This document shows positions 59,421-64,000 of a DNA stretch of 64,000 nt, in pieces; within the stretch, counting starts at the first letter, position 1, and each line of letters begins with the position of its first letter. The notes below the pieces were generated by a model, which saw only the letters and a list, made by a program, of their open reading frames with translations, made no database searches and was not told where the DNA came from. The stretch covers positions 1 through 64,000 of the forward strand of contig NZ_QXJM01000016.1 of assembly GCF_003570905.1 (NCBI RefSeq). Direction: 5' to 3'. This DNA is from Cohnella faecalis. GTDB taxonomy: Bacteria > Bacillota > Bacilli > Paenibacillales > Paenibacillaceae. Both the position numbers and the translations under genes were made by a program.

Positions 59421-60260
59421 ATGAGCTTGATCGCAACTGGCAAAGAAACGCATCCCGGCGCCGCCTTGTCCGATATTGGAGGCAATCGGCAAGCGGAGAA
59501 GGAGGTCGCCCCTCTCTTATCGCTGCGCAACGTCAGCAAAGCGTACGGAAACGGAACGGTCGCCGTGCGGAACGTCAACCTCGCTATTCGGGAAGGGGAA
59601 ATCGTATCGTTCGTCGGTCCTTCCGGCTGCGGGAAGTCCACTTTGTTCCGCATGATTGCAGGACTGGGCTCTCCGAGCGAAGGGACGATCGATATTCTCG
59701 GCAGGACGCCGGAACAATCCAGGCGGGAGGGCGGCGTGTCTTACGTGTTCCAAGACGCGACGCTGATGCCTTGGAGCAGCGTCCTTGACAACGTGACGCT
59801 GCCGCTCAAGCTGTCCGGCACCGCGAAGCGCGACAGGCTGGAGCGGGCCGACCGCGTGCTGGAGCTGGTTGGTTTGAAGGATTATCGGAAGGCGCTGCCA
59901 AGACAGCTTTCCGGCGGGATGAAGATGCGCGTATCCATCGCTCGTGCGCTCATCTCGAATCCCAAGCTTCTGCTTATGGACGAGCCTTTCGGGGCATTGG
60001 ACGAAATGACGCGCCAGTCTCTTCAGGACGAGCTTCTCGCCATACGAGAGAAGGACCCTCGGATGACGATTCTGTTCGTTACCCATAACGTGTTCGAGGC
60101 GGTATTCCTATCGACGAGAATCGCCGTGATGTCTGTGCGTCCCGGTCGGATCGCCAAGGAGATCGAAGTCGACGTTCCTTATCCGAGAGGGCACGACTTC
60201 CGGACGACGCCGGAATTCGGCGAGCTCGTTCGGAGCGTCGGAGCCGTTCTCGCGCATTGA
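59421..60260 (+). CDS. SsuB/TauB-type ABC ATPase
   Basis: A 279-residue ATPase of the nitrate/sulfonate/taurine importer family. Walker A GPSGCGKST (66-74), Q-loop YVFQDATLMPW, signature LSGGMKMR, Walker B LLLMDEPFGALDE and H-loop THNVFEA are intact. ATG 59421 lies 11 bases after AAGGAA; GTG 59412 is too close to it. The stop overlaps the upstream region of the permease, whose start follows at 29 bases. It serves the NMT1-type binding protein at 56004, from which it is separated by three genes and a terminator-like hairpin. Confidence 0.92.
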   Translation: MSLIATGKETHPGAALSDIGGNRQAEKEVAPLLSLRNVSKAYGNGTVAVRNVNLAIREGEIVSFVGPSGCGKSTLFRMIAGLGSPSEGTIDILGRTPEQSRREGGVSYVFQDATLMPWSSVLDNVTLPLKLSGTAKRDRLERADRVLELVGLKDYRKALPRQLSGGMKMRVSIARALISNPKLLLMDEPFGALDEMTRQSLQDELLAIREKDPRMTILFVTHNVFEAVFLSTRIAVMSVRPGRIAKEIEVDVPYPRGHDFRTTPEFGELVRSVGAVLAH

Positions 60261-60289
60261 AAACCGAATGGCAAAGGAGGAGGTTGAAA

Positions 60290-61144
60290 ATGGCACATGA
60301 AGCAGCCGCCAGGCTCGACGGAAGGTCCGAATCGGCGACGATCCGCAAGAGCGCCTCGGGGAGCCGTTTGTTGAGAAGCCTGTTTCCGCCGTTAGCGGCG
60401 TTCGTCGTATTCGCGGCAATATGGCAATTCGGACTCGTGCTGCTAGGCACTCCCGCTTATTTGCTGCCCAAGCCGACGGACATAGCGGCAGCGGCGGCGG
60501 AGAACGCGGACAACCTGCTGAGCTCCGTATGGACGACCGCTTACGAATCTTTGCTTGGCTTTTTGCTCAGCATCGTCATTGGGGTGGCGTTTGCCATCCT
60601 GCTTGCGACATCCCGGTTGATCGAGAAGAGCATCTATCCGTATGCGATTATTTTGCAGACGATTCCGATTGTCGCGATTGCTCCGATCATCGTCATCTGG
60701 TTCGGCGCGGGGCTTAATGCGGTCGTCATTATCGCGTTTCTGATCGGTTTTTTCCCGATGCTGTCCAATACGCTGATCGGCTTGAACTCGACCGACCAGA
60801 ACTTGCGCAATCTCTTCTACTTGTACGATGCGGGAAAATGGCAGACGATGTGGCGGCTGCGCATTCCCGCGGCTCTTCCTTATATGGTCGGCGGTTTGAA
60901 AATTTCGGCGTCATTGTCGGTCGTCGGCTCTATCGTCGGGGAGTACGTGGCGGGCATCGGAGGCGGCAACGGCGGCTTGGGCTTCGCGATTACTTCGGCC
61001 GCGATCCGGCTGCAGACTCCCTATTTGTTCGCTTGCGGATTATCGGCTTCGGCGCTAGGAATCGTCTTTTTTCTGATCGTCAACCAAATTTCCAAATGGC
61101 TGCTCAGCTCGTGGCACGAATCTGCGATGCGCACGGAGAACTAG
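60290..61144 (+). CDS. SsuC/TauC-type ABC permease
   Basis: A 284-residue membrane protein with six predicted spans of the nitrate/sulfonate permease family. The EAA-type loop is in LFYLYDAGKWQTMWRLRIPA, and GEYVAGIGGGNGGLGFAITS is typical of the group. ATG 60290 follows GGAGGAGG at 7 bases; a longer reading from 60257 would overlap that site. The 30-residue N-terminal tail is polar. Forms the channel with the ATPase at 59421. Confidence 0.92.
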   Translation: MAHEAAARLDGRSESATIRKSASGSRLLRSLFPPLAAFVVFAAIWQFGLVLLGTPAYLLPKPTDIAAAAAENADNLLSSVWTTAYESLLGFLLSIVIGVAFAILLATSRLIEKSIYPYAIILQTIPIVAIAPIIVIWFGAGLNAVVIIAFLIGFFPMLSNTLIGLNSTDQNLRNLFYLYDAGKWQTMWRLRIPAALPYMVGGLKISASLSVVGSIVGEYVAGIGGGNGGLGFAITSAAIRLQTPYLFACGLSASALGIVFFLIVNQISKWLLSSWHESAMRTEN

Positions 61145-61160
61145 CGAAGGAGAAATGAAC

Positions 61161-62552
61161 ATGAGCAAACGCATCCGGCTCAATGCCGTCGAAATGGCCT
61201 GCCCGCTGCAGGACAACGCCGGCATGTGGCAACTATCGGGCAATAGCGCCGACCGTTACAAGGACCTCGATTATTGGGTATCGCTGGCCGAGCTTCTCGA
61301 AAAAGGGAAGTTCGACGCGGTTTTTTTTGCGGATATTCTGGGCGTATATGACGTCTACAAGGGCAGCCGGGATACCGCCGTGCGGGAAGGGCTGTATGTG
61401 CCGATGAACGATCCGGCTTACGTCATTCCGGCGATGGCCGTCGTTACGGAGCATCTGGGCTTCGCGGTGACAAGCTCGCTGACTTACGATCACCCGTATT
61501 CGTTGGCGCGCAAAATGTCCACTTTGGATCATCTGACAGACGGCCGAGTCGGCTGGAACATCGTGACCTCGAACCTGGACAGCGCCGCGCGCAACTTCGG
61601 CTTGGACGGACAAATCGCTCACGACAAGCGGTATGAAAGAGGCGACGAATTTCTAGAGGTGGCCTATAAGCTGTGGGAAGAAAGCTGGGAGGACGGAGCC
61701 GTCATCAAAGATCGCGGCGAAAGGGTATATACCGATCCTTCCAAAGTGCATGACATTGGGCATGAAGGGCGCTATTTCCGAGTGCCGGGCATTCATCTGT
61801 GCGAGCCGTCCCCGCAGCGGACGCCGGTTCTGTTCCAAGCGGGCTCCTCGGAGAGAGGGCGGGCGTTCGCCGCGCGGCATGCGGAATGCGTCTTCCTGAA
61901 CGCGATGAACGCGGAGGAAACCCGCTATCTCGTGCAGGATATTCGGGCGAAAGCGGCTGCGGAAGGCCGGAACCCGGACGAGGTGCTGTTCTTTCCGAAG
62001 ATCAACCCGATTGTCGGCAGAACGGAAGAGGAAGCAAGGAGCAAGCTGGACAGCTATTTGGCTGCGGCGAGCGCGGAAGGCTCGCTGTCGCTGCTGTCGG
62101 CTTGGACGGGCATCGATTTTTCGACGTTCGGAGCGGATCAGCTGCTTGGCTTCATTAAGAAGGGCGAAGAGCGGAACGGCAGCAGCTATCTCGCCGATTT
62201 TTTCAGCCGTAATCATACGGGAGCGGAATGGACGCGAGAGGAGCTGGCCAAATATTTCGCGTTCGGGGGCGCGGGCTCGCTGTTGGCGGGAACGCCGGAG
62301 CAAATCGCCGACCGGCTGGAAGCTTTCGTCCGGGAGACGGGCGTCGACGGCTTCAATATTGCCTACGTTCTGCGCTATGACACATTCTCGGAATTCATCG
62401 AGCTGGTCGTTCCCGAGCTTCAGCGACGGGGGCTCGTCCAGTCCGAATATGCGCCCGGAACGTTCCGCGACAAGCTGTTCGGCAACGGCCCGCGCTTGCC
62501 CGAGAGTCATCCCGGAAGACAAACCCGAACAGGAGCTGAAGCGACAACATGA
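61161..62552 (+). CDS. FMN-dependent NtaA/SnaA/DszA-family monooxygenase 3
   Basis: A 463-residue enzyme of the same family as the one at 57411. Landmarks are MSKRIRLNAVEMACPLQDNA, STLDHLTDGRVGWNIVTSNL, SPQRTPVLFQAGSSERGRAF and APGTFRDKLFGNGPRLPESH. ATG 61161 lies 8 bases after AAGGAG; ATG 61155 is too close. The N-terminal GLWAHP motif of copies 2 and 4 is replaced by GMWQLSG, suggesting a different substrate pocket. Its stop overlaps the start of copy 4 (ATGA). Confidence 0.92.
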   Translation: MSKRIRLNAVEMACPLQDNAGMWQLSGNSADRYKDLDYWVSLAELLEKGKFDAVFFADILGVYDVYKGSRDTAVREGLYVPMNDPAYVIPAMAVVTEHLGFAVTSSLTYDHPYSLARKMSTLDHLTDGRVGWNIVTSNLDSAARNFGLDGQIAHDKRYERGDEFLEVAYKLWEESWEDGAVIKDRGERVYTDPSKVHDIGHEGRYFRVPGIHLCEPSPQRTPVLFQAGSSERGRAFAARHAECVFLNAMNAEETRYLVQDIRAKAAAEGRNPDEVLFFPKINPIVGRTEEEARSKLDSYLAAASAEGSLSLLSAWTGIDFSTFGADQLLGFIKKGEERNGSSYLADFFSRNHTGAEWTREELAKYFAFGGAGSLLAGTPEQIADRLEAFVRETGVDGFNIAYVLRYDTFSEFIELVVPELQRRGLVQSEYAPGTFRDKLFGNGPRLPESHPGRQTRTGAEATT

Positions 62553-63936
62553 GCAAAAAAAGAATTTATTTGAACGCGATTACGATCAGCGGACCGACGG
62601 CTTCGCCCGGTCTATGGGCGCATCCCGAGGATCGGGGGCACGAATATACGAGCTTGAAATATTGGACGGAGCTTGCCAGGACGTTGGAGCGCGGCAAGTT
62701 CGACGCGATCTTCTTCGCGGACATGCTCGGCGTCTATGACGTCTATAAGAACAACAAGGATACGGCTATCCGCCAGGCGATTCAAGTGCCGCTGAACGAT
62801 CCGAGCTACTTGATTCCGGCGATGGCGGCCGTTACGAAAAACCTCGGCTTCGCGGCGACCTTCTCGACGACGTACGAGCATCCTTACGCGCTGGCCCGAA
62901 AGCTGTCGACGCTGGATCACCTGACGCGGGGACGCATCGGGTGGAATATCGTGACCTCGAATTTGGACAGCGCAGCCAAGAACTTCGGCTTGGAAGGTCA
63001 GATTGCGATCGACGAGCGATACGACCGAGGCGACGAATACATGGACGTCGCTTACAAGCTGTGGGAAGCGAGCTGGGAGCAGGACGCAGTCGTGCTGGAC
63101 CGCGACAACCGAGTTTATACGGATCCGAACAAAGTGCATGATATCGGGCATAAGGGGAAGTACTTCTCCGTGCCGGGCATTCACTTGAGCGAGCCTTCCC
63201 GCAGCGGACGCCGGTGCTGTTCCAGGCGGGCAATTCGACGCGAGGGCGGGAATTCGCGGCGAAGCACGCGGAGGCGGTGTTCCTGAACACGCCGACGGCG
63301 CAAGCGACGAAATTCATCATTCAGGATATCCGCGAGCGGGCGGAGCGCCAAGGGCGCGATCCGTCCAAGGTGCTGTTCTTCCCGAAGCTGACGCCGATCG
63401 TCGGGCGCACGCAAGCCGAAGCGGAGGCGCGGTTCGAGGATTTTCTGCGCTATTCCAGCACGGAAGGCATATTCGCGCTGCTCGGCGCTTGGTCCGGGAT
63501 CGACTTTGTGACGGCCGGGGACGACAAGCTGCTTGAATTCGTAGAGAAGCGGGACAATCGCGGCTTGATCGAGTCGCTTCGCCGTACGGATCCGAATAAG
63601 AAGTGGTCGGTGGACGAGTTGGCGAATTTTTTTGCATTCGGCACAAGCTCGCTGACGATAGGCTCTCCCGAACGGATCGCCGACGCGATGGAGGCATTCA
63701 TAGAAGAGACGGGGGCGGACGGCTTCAACATCGGGCACATTATTCAGCCGGGAACGGTCGAGAGCTTCGTCGATCTCGTCGTGCCGGAGCTGCAGAAGCG
63801 GGGCTTGACCCAGAAGGAATACGCGGAAGGCACTTACCGCAACAAGCTGTTCGGCGAAGGGCCGCACCTGCGGGAAGATCATCCGGGACAGCTTCATGCC
63901 CATACGAGCAAAAAGGAGGCGAACGCGCATGGCTGA
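62549..63936 (+). CDS. FMN-dependent NtaA/SnaA/DszA-family monooxygenase 4, frameshifted
   Basis: Starts at ATG 62549 overlapping the stop of copy 3. It reads MSKKRIYLNAITISGPTASP, GLWAHPEDRGHEYTSLKYWT and STLDHLTRGRIGWNIVTSNL. The frame breaks at the CCC run 63198-63200; one more C gives SEPSPQRTPVLFQAGNSTRG and continues to the stop at 63934, about 462 residues in all. Closest to copy 2 by eye. The following gene starts inside its 3' end. The break is very probably a sequence error. Confidence 0.85.
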
Positions 63937-64000
63937 TTTTATCGTGGAATTGCCTGTGCTGGATGCGAGCAAAGCGGAGAAGCATCTAAAGGCGCACATC
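63929..64000 (+). CDS. Unidentified gene, 5' end only
   Basis: ATG 63929 follows AAAGGAGG at 11 bases and overlaps the stop of monooxygenase 4 by eight bases. The 24 visible codons read MADFIVELPVLDASKAEKHL and KAHI before the window ends. It continues the operon. The fragment is too short to identify; flavin reductases or acyl-CoA-dehydrogenase-like flavoproteins are common at this place in such clusters. Confidence 0.6.
   Translation, partial: MADFIVELPVLDASKAEKHLKAHI

Overview
The window is a chromosomal segment of a spore-forming, Gram-positive Firmicute of the Paenibacillaceae type (Paenibacillus or Cohnella-like). The basis is the Bacillus-like gene order (rpoBC, L7Ae-like protein, str operon, S10-spc-alpha operon, truA, rplM-rpsI, then cwlD-salA-gerD-kbaA-pdaB), strong AGGAGG ribosome binding sites, GTG and TTG starts, a zinc-type S14, sporulation and germination genes, and 16S/23S sequences of that type. 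The genus is an inference.

Layout. 1-5407: 3' part of rpoB, then rpoC and a strong terminator; both reading frames are broken by several single-base losses. 5439-7070: a small ABC exporter pair with a broken permease. 7141-12045: str operon (L7Ae-like, rpsL, rpsG, fusA, tuf) from a good sigma-A promoter to a terminator. 12046-12822: long intergenic stretch with a 51-bp tandem repeat, a consensus promoter and a nested-hairpin leader. 12823-28137: the S10-spc-alpha ribosomal superoperon including secY, adk, map, infA and rpoA. 28172-30155: truA, then promoter, leader and rplM-rpsI. 30221-32229: sulfate assimilation genes cysH and sat. 32297-37650: sporulation, cortex and germination genes (cwlD, salA, gerD, kbaA, pdaB, a SpoIIM-like gene) and small hypothetical ORFs. 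37670-44053: a ribosomal RNA operon with unusual order 16S-5S-tRNA(Ile)-tRNA(Ala)-23S-5S, followed by seven tRNAs (Asn, Thr, Glu, Val, Gln, Lys, Leu) and a terminator. 44130-64000: an accessory nutrient-scavenging locus.

The accessory locus has a divergent LysR regulator, a double-CMD (AhpD-like) protein, an M20 amidohydrolase, a complete Dpp-type ABC importer, an FMN-dependent NtaA/DszA-type monooxygenase and a flavin acyl-CoA-dehydrogenase-like protein. A second block carries an NMT1/SsuA-type binding protein, a YCII protein, a second monooxygenase, a VOC/glyoxalase protein, SsuB/SsuC-type ABC components and two more monooxygenases. The combination M20 hydrolase + flavin monooxygenases + importers under a LysR regulator recalls the ytm and yxe sulfur-salvage operons of Bacillus subtilis, which release sulfur from N-acetylated S-substituted cysteines. 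I infer a broad organosulfur (or possibly organonitrogen) scavenging system with four parallel monooxygenases; the substrates cannot be read from the sequence.

Quality warning: at least 18 single-base losses break otherwise well-conserved genes (rpoB 9, rpoC 3, ABC permease 1, KOW gene 1, acyl-CoA-dehydrogenase-like gene 2, two monooxygenases 1 each). Most lie in G or C runs, so they look like sequencing errors rather than pseudogenes.
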